Origin: Actinobacteria bacterium IMCC26256
GTDB lineage: Bacteria > Actinomycetota > Acidimicrobiia > IMCC26256
Assembly: GCA_001023575.1 (NCBI GenBank)
Contig: CP011489.1
Coordinates: 620,001 to 684,000, forward strand
DNA length: 64,000 bases
Direction: 5' to 3'
Shown in pieces: positions 8,067 to 16,478 of the stretch. The notes under the pieces were generated by a model that worked only from the letters and a program-made list of their open reading frames with translations, was not told the DNA's origin and made no database searches. Within the stretch, counting starts at the first letter, position 1. Each line of letters begins with the position of its first letter. Made by a program: the position numbers and the translations under genes.

Positions 8067-8678
8067 ATGTTGGTTGAGTATTGGTTTGACCCTGCGTGCC
8101 CGTTTACTTGGATGACGTCTCGCTGGATTCGCTCGGTTGCGGGGATGCGTGACCTTGAGATCCACTGGCACCCGTTTAGCCTGATGTTCCGAAACGAGAT
8201 CGGGCCTGAGAGCGACGTATATGAATACGTCTCGCGCACACGCAACCTATTGAGGGTTGTCGAGGCAGCGCGCGAATCTGGCAATGAGGCGCGCATCGGA
8301 GACCTCTATACCGAGTTCGGAAAGAAGATCCACCATGAAGGCACGACAGAGTTTGATGTCGCTGCGATTCTCTCCGGCCTCGGACTCGACCCTGCGCTTG
8401 CTAGCGCCCTTGACGATGAGAGTTTTGACGTAGTGATCCAAGCCTCGATGGAGATCGCAACTGAGCTAGCTGGAACAGCCGTAGGTATTCCGATCATCGC
8501 TGTGGATGACAACGAGGAGAAGAATGCTTTCTTTGGGCCGGTCATCACGCGTATGCCCGACCCTGACGAGGCGCTGCGGCTCTGGGATGCCTACCTGGCT
8601 CTTGTAGAGATTCCTCACTTCTTCGAGATTAAGCGAACGCGTGAAGAGACTCCAGACCTCTCCACGATCAAGTTTTAG
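8067..8678 (+). CDS. DsbA-family mycothiol-linked reductase, Rv2466c-like
   Basis: The 203-residue protein matches the plan of mycobacterial Rv2466c, a thioredoxin-fold enzyme that uses mycothiol: an N-terminal FDPACPFTWMTSRW active site, a helical insert, and a C-terminal FFGPVITRMPDPDEALRLW ... PHFFEIKRTR. In Rv2466c as I recall it the active site is CPWC; here Cys11 is kept but the second position is Thr14 (CPFT), so only a monothiol mechanism is possible. Such proteins reduce oxidised thiols or nitro compounds in the cytosol. The gene is monocistronic, with a small inverted repeat (8026-8039, GAGGCA/TGCCTC) in its leader. Confidence 0.85.
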   Translation: MLVEYWFDPACPFTWMTSRWIRSVAGMRDLEIHWHPFSLMFRNEIGPESDVYEYVSRTRNLLRVVEAARESGNEARIGDLYTEFGKKIHHEGTTEFDVAAILSGLGLDPALASALDDESFDVVIQASMEIATELAGTAVGIPIIAVDDNEEKNAFFGPVITRMPDPDEALRLWDAYLALVEIPHFFEIKRTREETPDLSTIKF

Positions 8679-8776
8679 CAACTTAATTTCTTGCCGAGGG
8701 AATAGGGGAGAGACACACTGCGTTGAAATAATGCTTGGGGGTTTAGTTCAAACTCGTCTCGCAAATATTCGCAGCG

Positions 8777-8815
8777 TTTTATCAAAGGGTTTCATAAAAG
8801 AGTTTTATAAAAGGG
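8777..8815. repeat. Three tandem copies of a 13-bp AT-rich unit
   Basis: Units 8777-8789 (TTTTATCAAAGGG), 8790-8802 (TTTCATAAAAGAG) and 8803-8815 (TTTTATAAAAGGG). A degenerate continuation (ATCAAAGGGCAGG) leads directly into the ribosome-binding region of the ADP-ribosylglycohydrolase gene, so the repeats could influence its expression. Confidence 0.75.
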
Positions 8816-8829
8816 ATCAAAGGGCAGGT

Positions 8830-10275
8830 ATGAATTCAGATAATCAAGGCAGCAAAAAGAGCATCACAACGCAGATCGCTATCGGCGCTTTCGTCGGGGC
8901 GGCCGTAGGCGATGCACTCGGGGCTCCATTTGAGTTCAAATCCGGGGGGCTTTACTCGAGCACCTTTCCAGCAGCTGTTGTTGGCGGACTTGGGGAGATG
9001 ACCGGCGGGGGTGGCTGGAGCCCAGGTGAATTTACCGATGACACCCAGATGGCGATTGCTCTCGCCGAGTCGCTTATAGCGAATCGCGGAATCAACTCTG
9101 CTGATTTATGGGATCGTTGGCGTGCCTGGGCAAGTAGCGCGAATGATGTCGGGATCCTTACCCGCCGGGCGCTCTCCTCTGAGGGTTTTGAAGGCGCCGC
9201 TCTTAAAGCCGAGGTGAGTAACGGCGGGAAATCTGCAGGGAACGGCTCTGTAATGCGCAATACACCGATAGCGCTATTCCTATTTGACCAGCCGCTTCCT
9301 GTCGTTATTGAGGCCGCAATAGCCCAGTCGGCTTTGACACACAATGATCCTCAGGCAGGTTTCGGCGCAGCGATCCATGCTGCGATGATCTCTGCGGGTA
9401 TTCAAGGTGTGGATATGTTTGGCGCGATTGATGACGCATTAGCGCTTCTGCCGGTAGAGGCAAGCGAGACATGGGGGCCGTTGCTCGGCGATGGTTGGAC
9501 TCCAGTCGACTCAAAACTTACAAACGGAACTGTATGGACATGCCTTGCTCAGGCTGTCTGGGCGCTTCGAACCTCGTCGACGTTTGAGGAGGCAGTTACT
9601 AAGGCAGTTGACCTCGGGGATGATGCCGACACAGTTGGTTGCGTTGCTGGTTCGCTTGCCGGTGCGCGTTGGGGTATCCAATCAATTCCAAGTAGGTGGA
9701 CTACCTACCTAAATGGCTCAGTGGCGACTCCGTTAGACGGCGGCGGTATCGAGACCCGAACCTATAACTACAACGCTCTGCAGGAACTCTCACGAGCATT
9801 GTTGGGGCTAATCAAGATTGGGCCCACTGCACCTGATGACCCGGGCGGCCCTACGCGAGTGTACGACACTCTCCCTATTTATGCGGCAGATCTTCAAGGA
9901 GCGAGCAAAGCGCCAACTGATTGGGCCGTAATCTCACTCTGTCGACCAGAGGGGCACTTCGAGAATCACCCTGTGCGGCGTGAGGTCTTTTTAATTGATA
10001 AAGACCACGCGACAGAGAACCACAATGTGCTTGCAGCGCTCAATGATGCCGTAGAGAGCATTGATGCGTTCCTAGCTGAGAACCCAGATCGGGAACTATT
10101 AGTTCACTGCCATGGCGGCAAGAGTCGAACTGCGTTTGTCCTCAAAGCATGGGCGATGAAGCGAAATGGGTGGAGCGAGGAAGAGGCACATGAGTGGTTG
10201 GTCTCGAGTTGGCCTAGAGCAAGTAGGGAGAATCCAATTTTCTTGAGCATCCTCCGCAATGATTGGCTCCAATAG
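8830..10275 (+). CDS. ADP-ribosylglycohydrolase fused to a dual-specificity-phosphatase-like domain
   Basis: From the ATG at 8830, preceded by AAAGGGCAGG, the product has 481 residues. The first 330 form a DraG/ARH-type ADP-ribosylglycohydrolase: GDALGAPFEF near residue 28, metal ligands in TDDTQ (69-73) and GDDADT (263-268) followed by GCVAGSLAGARWG. The last 120 residues form a cysteine phosphatase-like domain with HCHGGKSRT, that is Cys427-x5-Arg433, and an upstream LIDKDH that may supply the general acid. The protein would remove ADP-ribose from proteins or small molecules and may also cleave a phosphate. An in-frame upstream extension to 8641 lacks conservation and overlaps the previous gene, so it was not used. 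Confidence 0.88.
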   Translation: MNSDNQGSKKSITTQIAIGAFVGAAVGDALGAPFEFKSGGLYSSTFPAAVVGGLGEMTGGGGWSPGEFTDDTQMAIALAESLIANRGINSADLWDRWRAWASSANDVGILTRRALSSEGFEGAALKAEVSNGGKSAGNGSVMRNTPIALFLFDQPLPVVIEAAIAQSALTHNDPQAGFGAAIHAAMISAGIQGVDMFGAIDDALALLPVEASETWGPLLGDGWTPVDSKLTNGTVWTCLAQAVWALRTSSTFEEAVTKAVDLGDDADTVGCVAGSLAGARWGIQSIPSRWTTYLNGSVATPLDGGGIETRTYNYNALQELSRALLGLIKIGPTAPDDPGGPTRVYDTLPIYAADLQGASKAPTDWAVISLCRPEGHFENHPVRREVFLIDKDHATENHNVLAALNDAVESIDAFLAENPDRELLVHCHGGKSRTAFVLKAWAMKRNGWSEEEAHEWLVSSWPRASRENPIFLSILRNDWLQ

Positions 10276-10326
10276 GAATTAATCCAATAATCCGCGTCAC
10301 TTAAGCGCAGGCACTCAAGGAGCAAG

Positions 10327-11844
10327 ATGTCAGCAACCGAAGAGCCAGCAGCCGATCAGCCAGAAGCCGAAGAGTCTGTAGAGATAGAACCAAGGCGCGT
10401 GCTTGTTGCTGGAGCGACTGGGTATATCGGAAGGCGACTTGTTAGCGAGCTAGTGGGCCAAGGCCACACTGTGCGCTGCATCGCGCGTACCCCGTCGAAA
10501 CTCGATGCAGAGATTTGGCGTGATCAGGTAGAGGTCGTCACCGGGGACGTGCTTGATCCAGTCACCCTCAAAAATGCATTCAGTGGGATGGAGATCGCCT
10601 ATTACCTCGTGCACTCAATCGGTGCCGATGCAGACTGGGAGCAACGCGACCGAACCGCAGCAGAGAACTTTCGGGATGCTGCTGCAGACGCGGGGCTTAC
10701 TCAGATTATTTATCTCGGTGGTCTCGGTGATGACGCTGCAGGAGGTCTTTCTCATCACTTGGCAAGCAGGCATGATGTTGGGCGAATCCTTGCCTCAGGC
10801 TCGGTTCCGGCTACAGAGTTACGTGCGGCAGTAATTATTGGATCCGGCTCTGCAAGCTTTGAGATGTTGAGGCATCTCGTTGAGGTGCTTCCGATAATGA
10901 CCACGCCGAAGTGGGTTACTACGCGTGTGCAGCCCATCGCAGTTCAGGATGTGCTCGGTTATCTCGTAGGTGTGCTCGCTAACCCTGCTTCATATGGTCA
11001 GACCCTTGAGATAGGCGGAGCCGATGTCCTTACCTATCGCGAGATGATGGATGCATACGCGGAGGTTGCTGGGTTGAGGAAGCGGATCATCATCACGGTC
11101 CCGGTGCTCTCTCCTCGGCTCTCCTCGCTATGGGTTGGGCTTGTCACCCCGATCCCAGCAGACTTGGCTCGGCCCTTAGTGGATTCACTCGTAAACGAAG
11201 TCGTTGTGAAGGATCACGCAATAGAGGAGATGGTTCCTCTAGTGCCGATCGATACCCGCGAGGCAATCAAGCGCGCGCTTGCTCGTGTGCGCGACCTGGA
11301 GGTCAAGACAAGTTGGACAGACGCAGAGCTATTTGGCAGATCTCCTGCTGAGCCGATGCGCAATGATCCATCTTGGGCGGGGGGAGTTGTCTTCTCCGAT
11401 ATCCAGTCCGTCTTCGCGCAAGCATCTCCAGAGGCAGTTATGCAGGAGGCCGCAAGCCTTGGAGGGGAGCGCGGATGGATTGTAGGGGGATGGCTCTGGT
11501 CTATCCGAGGGTTGATGGACTCGGTCTTCGGTGGGCCAGGTATGCGGCGAGGGAGGCGCCATCCAACAGAGTTGCGAGTCGGTGACGTAGTCGACTTCTG
11601 GCGAGTGGAGTCTTACGAACCCGGGCGCTTACTGAGGCTCCGAGCAGAGATGCGCGTCCCGGGGCGTGCATGGATTGAGTGGGAAGTCACTCCAGAGGGG
11701 AGCGGTACGAGATTAGAGCAGCGTGCGAGCTTTCAGCCCCGTGGCTTATGGGGTCGTGCATACTGGTACTCGGTAGCGCCTTTTCATCGGTTTATATTTA
11801 AGCCGTTAGCGAAGCGCCTCGCACTTGAAGCGGAGAGCAAGTAA
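10327..11844 (+). CDS. NAD(P)-binding atypical SDR with C-terminal DUF2867-like domain
   Basis: 505 residues. After a 25-residue acidic leader comes a Rossmann fold with VAGATGYIGRRLVSEL and a basic residue after strand two (CIARTPSKL), suggesting NADP preference, then YYLVHSIG and IIYLGGLG as in NmrA/complex-I-assembly-like SDRs. The C-terminal third (FWRVESYEPGRLLRLRAEMRVPG, EWEVTPEGSGTRLEQRASF) is an SRPBCC-like DUF2867 domain that may bind a lipid or other ligand. The ATG is preceded by AAGGAGCAAG. It lies 51 bp after the ADP-ribosylglycohydrolase fusion and 30 bp before the haloalkane dehalogenase, so they may share a transcript. The substrate is unknown. Confidence 0.85.
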   Translation: MSATEEPAADQPEAEESVEIEPRRVLVAGATGYIGRRLVSELVGQGHTVRCIARTPSKLDAEIWRDQVEVVTGDVLDPVTLKNAFSGMEIAYYLVHSIGADADWEQRDRTAAENFRDAAADAGLTQIIYLGGLGDDAAGGLSHHLASRHDVGRILASGSVPATELRAAVIIGSGSASFEMLRHLVEVLPIMTTPKWVTTRVQPIAVQDVLGYLVGVLANPASYGQTLEIGGADVLTYREMMDAYAEVAGLRKRIIITVPVLSPRLSSLWVGLVTPIPADLARPLVDSLVNEVVVKDHAIEEMVPLVPIDTREAIKRALARVRDLEVKTSWTDAELFGRSPAEPMRNDPSWAGGVVFSDIQSVFAQASPEAVMQEAASLGGERGWIVGGWLWSIRGLMDSVFGGPGMRRGRRHPTELRVGDVVDFWRVESYEPGRLLRLRAEMRVPGRAWIEWEVTPEGSGTRLEQRASFQPRGLWGRAYWYSVAPFHRFIFKPLAKRLALEAESK

Positions 11845-11874
11845 CTCTCGGAGCACATCTATTAGAGGACTCAA

Positions 11875-12810
11875 TTGAGCGGTGTAATACGCACTCAAGA
11901 CTCAAATTTTGCTGACGTGCCCTTCGCCTCGGCTTGGCCAGTCACTGTGCTTAATTGGGATGCCCCTGATATTGACGGCAGTCTTGCGATCCATGTTGTG
12001 GACGCACCTAGTAAGAGTGAAGAACTCGGTACGTTCTTGCTTCTGCATGGAGAGCCTTCATGGTCTCACCTGTATGAAGAATGGATACCACGCCTCACCG
12101 CGGCTGGATATCGCTGTGTGGCACCAGACCTTCCTGGGTTTGGCAGGAGCGATAAGCCCACTGATCAATCGTGGTACTCATACGAGCGACACTGCGATGC
12201 GATTAGGTATGTGATCGAGAGCCTTGACCTCTCATCAATTCACTTGGTGGTTCAGGACTGGGCTGGGCCGATCGGGCTAAGGCAAGCGGTAGACGAGCCG
12301 CATCGTTATGGCCAGATTTTTATCTTCAATACGTGGCTCCACCATGCAGAGTTTCTCTACTCCGACGGCGTGAAGTGGTGGCATGATGCCGCTGCTGACC
12401 CCAATCAACTCGGTGGTGATATGCCGACAGGGCGAATTGTCGCAGGGACAATGCGGCGTGAGCATGATTACGAGATCGTTCAGGCTGCATACGACTCACC
12501 ATTTGATGGTTATGACTCCAAGGCTGGTGCACGGGCGTTCCCAGCGATGATCCCGTTCTGGGCCCCCGAGGTTGGGGGAGCGGAGCAGCAGCAGCGCTGC
12601 TATGACGCTCTCTTAGCTTGGAGCGCATGCCCAATTCATTTTGCATTCGGCGATGCTGACCCGGTATTTCCTTATGAGCAGGCTGAGTTATGGTCATCGA
12701 AGATCGAGGGTGCAACACTCGATCGCATTGCGACTGCAGGTCACTTTGTGCAGTTTGATGCCGCTCAAGATTGCTTAAACGTCATAGAAAAATACACTGG
12801 GTCGAATTGA
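11875..12810 (+). CDS. Haloalkane dehalogenase-like alpha/beta hydrolase
   Basis: 311 residues with the haloalkane dehalogenase plan: oxyanion motif HGEPSWSHLY (58-67), nucleophile Asp128 in VVQDWAGPIGL with the halide-binding Trp129 next to it, FWAPEVGG, candidate catalytic acid Asp260 or Asp262 in FGDADPVF, and His290 in AGHFVQFD. Use of Asp in place of Ser as nucleophile, followed by Trp, separates it from esterases. The enzyme would hydrolyse a carbon-halogen bond to an alcohol; the natural substrate is unknown. Start is TTG with AGAGGA five bases upstream. It lies between the atypical SDR and a small coiled-coil gene on the same strand. Confidence 0.85.
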   Translation: MSGVIRTQDSNFADVPFASAWPVTVLNWDAPDIDGSLAIHVVDAPSKSEELGTFLLLHGEPSWSHLYEEWIPRLTAAGYRCVAPDLPGFGRSDKPTDQSWYSYERHCDAIRYVIESLDLSSIHLVVQDWAGPIGLRQAVDEPHRYGQIFIFNTWLHHAEFLYSDGVKWWHDAAADPNQLGGDMPTGRIVAGTMRREHDYEIVQAAYDSPFDGYDSKAGARAFPAMIPFWAPEVGGAEQQQRCYDALLAWSACPIHFAFGDADPVFPYEQAELWSSKIEGATLDRIATAGHFVQFDAAQDCLNVIEKYTGSN

Positions 12811-12824
12811 GTTGGGGGCTCTGA

Positions 12825-13112
12825 GTGGATAGCGATGAACTTGATATAGACGCAGAGGGTATTGATGATGCAGCGCTCCGTTCCCGGGTCATCCGCGAGA
12901 GGCAACGGGTTGCTGCAGCGAGAGCGGCTGAGCGCGACGAGTTAGCAGAAACACTCAACGCTCTGCAGGGTGAGGCTGCATCTATAACCGCCGATCGTGA
13001 TCGATGGCAAGAACGCGCGCTCTCTGCCGAGGCCGAGAACCGTGCTCTGCTTGCAACGCGAGTATTTCGATGGTCAGCAAGAGCGAGGTCGTTGTGGAGT
13101 CGAATCCGCTAA
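12825..13112 (+). CDS. Small coiled-coil protein upstream of a glycosyltransferase
   Basis: A 95-residue protein starting at GTG (GGGGG upstream). An acidic N-terminus (DSDELDIDAEG) is followed by a long Ala/Arg/Glu-rich helix from about residue 18 to 80 with heptad character (RERQRVAAARAAERDEL) and a basic, Trp-containing end (RVFRWSARARSLWSRIR). No enzymatic motif is seen. Its TAA stop overlaps the ATG of the glycosyltransferase gene (TAATG), which implies coupled translation; coiled-coil segments of this kind are often N-terminal parts of glycosyltransferases acting on surface glycans, so it could be a detached scaffold for the partner. Confidence 0.65.
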   Translation: MDSDELDIDAEGIDDAALRSRVIRERQRVAAARAAERDELAETLNALQGEAASITADRDRWQERALSAEAENRALLATRVFRWSARARSLWSRIR

Positions 13113-14218
13113 TGGCACCGGCTGCACGCGAGGTCATTTTTGTAATCGACGACCGAGTGCCACATGAAGATGTTGGAGTTGGAGATCCGCGTGCCGCGTT
13201 GCTAGGGAGGTGCCTTGCAACTCTGCGCCGAGATGCTCATATTGTGTGGTGTGCGGTGAGCGATGAGAATGTCACGAAGTATTCCCCTCCACTAGAGGCA
13301 TTAGGGATTGAGGTCCGCGCTGGTCGCGTAGAAGAGACCCTCACTCAACGCGCTGGAGAGGCTGGGGTTGTAATCGTCTCAAGGCCTAGCAACTTTGCGT
13401 TATTTAGATCAACCATTGATCGCTACCAGCCTCAAGCTGTGCGGATCTACGACGCAGAGAGCCTCTTCTATCGAAGGTCAACTCTTGAAGCGGTGGTGCG
13501 CCGCGAGTATGTGCCAGAGCGCCGGGCTGGTGCTGAGATAGCCGCCGAGGCCGATGCGGTTCTCTGGGCAGATGGCGTACTCGCAATCTCCGAGGATGTG
13601 GTGGAGTTTGCGAAGACTATTCACCCCGATGTGGTGACCGGAGTCTGCTCTTATGCAGTTACTGCTCCAAAACAGGTACCAACATTTGAGGAGCGGTCAG
13701 ACTTAATCTTCTTCGGGGGTTTTCGTGCTGGCCCCGGAGGGCCAAACGAAGATGCAGCGGTAATCGCAGCAGAGGAGATTGCTCCGCTCATCGGTAGGCC
13801 GTTAGTTATTGCTGGCGCTAATCCGACACAGCTTGTAAAAGACCTTGATACAGATGCAGTGAGGGTGGTTGGTCACGTAGATGACTCCGTTAGCTACCTT
13901 GCTCGGTTTCGTGTCAACCTCTGCCCACTTCGATTCGGGTCAGGGCTCAAACTGCGCTTAGTCGATGCCGCTGCTGCGGGGACGCCCACCGTTATGACCC
14001 CATGCGCTGCTGAGAACCTTGGCCTAGATGCAAACCTCACTGAGCTCCTTGTCGCCGATTCAGTCTCCGAGCAGGCCGCTAAGTCGATCGCTCTCCTCGA
14101 AGATCCTGAGCTTTGGCAGAGCGCAAGCAACTCTCTGCGTTTGCTCGCTGAGGAGCGCTATAGCAACCGAGTATTTGAGTCCGCTCTAAATGACTTCCTG
14201 CTTGAGCTCGGTATCTAG
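13112..14218 (+). CDS. Glycosyltransferase, GT4-like
   Basis: The chosen ATG overlaps the previous stop and gives 368 residues; starts at 13070 or 13004 are in frame but would overlap the preceding gene heavily. The C-terminal half has a GT-B fold: DLIFFGGFRAGPGGPNEDA, VIAGANPT, VRVVGHVDD and LRFGSGLKLRLVDAAAAGTPTVMT, the last being the GT4-type nucleotide-sugar-binding region. The N-terminal half starts with FVIDDRVPHEDVGVGDPR, common in glycosyltransferases found with rhamnan or surface polysaccharide genes. It transfers a sugar in the cytosol to an unknown acceptor. No further polysaccharide genes are adjacent. Confidence 0.82.
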   Translation: MAPAAREVIFVIDDRVPHEDVGVGDPRAALLGRCLATLRRDAHIVWCAVSDENVTKYSPPLEALGIEVRAGRVEETLTQRAGEAGVVIVSRPSNFALFRSTIDRYQPQAVRIYDAESLFYRRSTLEAVVRREYVPERRAGAEIAAEADAVLWADGVLAISEDVVEFAKTIHPDVVTGVCSYAVTAPKQVPTFEERSDLIFFGGFRAGPGGPNEDAAVIAAEEIAPLIGRPLVIAGANPTQLVKDLDTDAVRVVGHVDDSVSYLARFRVNLCPLRFGSGLKLRLVDAAAAGTPTVMTPCAAENLGLDANLTELLVADSVSEQAAKSIALLEDPELWQSASNSLRLLAEERYSNRVFESALNDFLLELGI

Positions 14219-14237
14219 TTTTTAGGTTGGAGTATTT

Positions 14238-15062
14238 TTATCTTGGAGCGAATGGCGATCGTGGGTTGCGCATCTCGTGAAAGTCAGCGTTGCGCTGTGA
14301 TGCGCGAGCGCGAGTTACTTGGTGGGTGATGATCCAGAAGTGGTTAGCGCGAACTGCATAGACAATTTGGCCGGCCACATCTCGAGGGTCCATCGCAACG
14401 GTGCTCATGAACTGCTCAATCTGGGAGATCGGTATCTGCGGTGGAGGCTTGATACCTGTCTCTGGCGGTGCATTACGCCCTGACTCAAAGATCTTCGTAT
14501 CTACGAGCTCGGGGCAGAGACAGGAGACCCCGACGCCGGTTCCGTCGAGCTCCATGAATAGCGACTCTGAGAGGCCGACTACTGCATATTTCGTAGCGTG
14601 GTAAGACCCGAGCATTGGTGTTGCGCAGAGCCCTGCCTCTGATGCTGTGTTGACAATGTGGCCCTCACCCTGCTCAACCATGAGAGGAGCAAATGCGCTT
14701 ACCCCATAGGCAACCCCTAAGAGATTGACGCCCACAACCCAGTCCCATACCTGTGGCTTGGTCCGTATGTTGGGCGAACCAGACGCGACTCCGGCGTTGT
14801 TCATAAGCAGATGCACCGCCCCGAATTTGGCAAGCGCCTGATCGCGAACGTTGGCGATCTGGTCGGAGTCAGATACGTCGCACTCAACTGCGAGCACCTT
14901 TGCCCCGGACTCGCTGAGAGCAGATGCCTCACGTGCGAGCGTCGCTCCCTCGACATCCGCCATTACAACAGACATGCCTTCTTCAAGGAGTCGCTTTGTT
15001 AGAGCGAGCCCAATTCCAGAGGCTGCGCCGGTGATTACTGCTGTGCGTTCGGTCAGTTGCAT
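14238..15062 (-). CDS. Short-chain dehydrogenase/reductase
   Basis: 274 residues, classical SDR: TGAASGIG (cofactor glycines), CDVSD after strand 3, NNAG (LLMNNAGVASG), and the YHATK catalytic Tyr-x3-Lys motif preceded by a serine stretch (NTASEAG). After strand 2 the sequence is MADVEGATL, where Asp predicts NAD preference. It is followed 53 bp upstream on the same strand by a DUF2855 oxidoreductase, so they probably share a transcript; both would act on the same unknown alcohol or ketone substrate, possibly a lipid. Confidence 0.9.
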   Translation of the reverse strand: MQLTERTAVITGAASGIGLALTKRLLEEGMSVVMADVEGATLAREASALSESGAKVLAVECDVSDSDQIANVRDQALAKFGAVHLLMNNAGVASGSPNIRTKPQVWDWVVGVNLLGVAYGVSAFAPLMVEQGEGHIVNTASEAGLCATPMLGSYHATKYAVVGLSESLFMELDGTGVGVSCLCPELVDTKIFESGRNAPPETGIKPPPQIPISQIEQFMSTVAMDPRDVAGQIVYAVRANHFWIITHQVTRARASQRNADFHEMRNPRSPFAPR

Positions 15063-15115
15063 GTTGCTCCTTGGAGATTCGAATACTTACTGTGTATCGC
15101 TGCGTGTTGCGCCGC

Positions 15116-16198
15116 CTATTTAGTGAGGCTGCAGATATAACCAATTCGTGGGTCAGTGCGACCATCTAGGAGCGCGAGGTATGTGTCCCTCACGTCATCT
15201 GCGCCCGTTACCTCGCGGAACTCAAGCCAGTCACCACACCAAACAACATATGGGTCCCATGCCGCTAGAGCACGCTCTCCGAGTCCGCTTCTTCCCCAGT
15301 CGGCGTTGCGCTTGGCGATCTGATCAGGTGCAAAGAAGAACTTTGGCTTCGGTCCTGGTAGTGGCTCAGTTGAGGCTTGGGCAGCATGGTTCCAGTGAGT
15401 CCCACCGAGTGCAACCGAGAACGTTAAAGACTCTCCAAGGTGGGTGTGTACTGAGCGCACGACATCGGGGTCGCCAGCGATATCTACGAAGACGCTTGAC
15501 TCTTTAGGAATCCTCGAAATCTCGTCATACGGAATAACAGAGTCATAGATGTTTAGCGACTCGACGAATCTGCGGTTACCTGCCGAGGTGAGGCCAACAA
15601 TTCGGTGGCCGCGAGCCTTAGATAAGAATGCGATTCCGATTGCTGTCTTGCTAGAGGCGCTAGAGACGATCGTCGTCGAGCCACCGAAGTCGCCCTGGTC
15701 TTCGAGGTAGTCATCGACAACGAATGAGGTGAAGAACAGCGGGTATAGCAGCATGTGCTCTGACTCGCGGTCTGCTCGGTAGATGATGTCTGCAGAGGTG
15801 CGCGTGTATCTGCTGTATGCAGAGGCCATCTCGGCGCGGTGAGGGGAGACGTCTGCGAAAGATTCGGTGTTGATGCTTCCCGGGGTTATTACTAACTCCG
15901 AGCCCATCGGGAAATACCCGTAGATGCGCTCTCCAACTTCAACCCCCTCGGCGAGCGACTCGGTTACGACCCCGAAACCCCAGACTGGAATTCGCCCCCA
16001 AGCTCCGTCGGCGTCTGTCTCAGCCGGAAAGAAATTCCAGTACTTCAGTGCATCACCAAAGACTGCATATGAAATGTTGTTGGAGGTAAGCGCAAACCCG
16101 GAGACCTCAATGCGCGCATCGCCCTCAGCTAGCGGTGTAATCGGATCTTCGGTGACGCGAGTCCGAGCGAGATATGAGCGAAGCACTTCGAGATTCAT
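15116..16198 (-). CDS. DUF2855 family protein (quinone-oxidoreductase-like)
   Basis: 360 residues with the signature of DUF2855: SGFALTSNNISYAVFGDALKYW near the N-terminus, WGRIPVWGFGVV, GERIYGYFPM and a Rossmann part with STTIVSSASSKTAIGIAFL and RIVGLTSAGNRRFV. The plan resembles medium-chain dehydrogenases without the zinc cysteines. The function of the family is not established. It lies upstream of the SDR on the same strand with a short gap, suggesting a two-gene unit. Confidence 0.85.
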   Translation of the reverse strand: MNLEVLRSYLARTRVTEDPITPLAEGDARIEVSGFALTSNNISYAVFGDALKYWNFFPAETDADGAWGRIPVWGFGVVTESLAEGVEVGERIYGYFPMGSELVITPGSINTESFADVSPHRAEMASAYSRYTRTSADIIYRADRESEHMLLYPLFFTSFVVDDYLEDQGDFGGSTTIVSSASSKTAIGIAFLSKARGHRIVGLTSAGNRRFVESLNIYDSVIPYDEISRIPKESSVFVDIAGDPDVVRSVHTHLGESLTFSVALGGTHWNHAAQASTEPLPGPKPKFFFAPDQIAKRNADWGRSGLGERALAAWDPYVVWCGDWLEFREVTGADDVRDTYLALLDGRTDPRIGYICSLTK

Positions 16199-16387
16199 AT
16201 TGATGCCTTTCTTGAGATGGAGCAGCGGGTTGTGCTTCTCTTAGGGGGAATGGTCCTAAATAGAGTCGTCGTAGGCGGAGTTGCAGATAGAGACTTGGGT
16301 AGCGCAGTTCTGGAGAGTATTGACACTCTGACTGCCATAAACTACCCCCGGGTGAGATCCTCCGCAATTAGTGCCGGCTTATCGAGA

Positions 16388-16435
16388 GTGTGGGCGTTCT
16401 TAAGTCTGGGCGCTCTTAAGTGTGGGAGTTCTTGA
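16388..16435. repeat. Three tandem copies of a 16-bp unit
   Basis: Units 16388-16403 (GTGTGGGCGTTCTTAA), 16404-16419 (GTCTGGGCGCTCTTAA) and 16420-16435 (GTGTGGGAGTTCTTGA). They follow directly the terminator of the minus-strand DUF2231 gene, in the non-coding gap. Confidence 0.85.
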
Positions 16436-16440
16436 GTCTC

Positions 16441-16478
16441 AAAAAGTATGGCTCGGCCTATTACAGGACGGGCCATAC
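16441..16478 (-). terminator. Rho-independent terminator of the DUF2231 gene
   Basis: Arms 16446-16455 and 16469-16478 pair at 9 of 10 positions (GTATGGCTCG with CGGGCCATAC) around a 13-base loop. Read on the minus strand the stem is followed by five T residues (complement of 16441-16445), as expected for an intrinsic terminator 39 bp beyond the DUF2231 stop. Confidence 0.8.

Noticed and set aside
8641-8829. Upstream extension of the ADP-ribosylglycohydrolase fusion by 63 codons
   Set aside because: It overlaps the end of the previous gene and runs through the 3 x 13-bp repeat array; the ATG at 8830 has a good ribosome binding site and directly precedes the conserved domain.
13004-13111. Earlier start of the glycosyltransferase
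   Set aside because: It would overlap the coiled-coil gene by 109 bp with low-quality sequence; TAATG coupling at 13112 is more natural.
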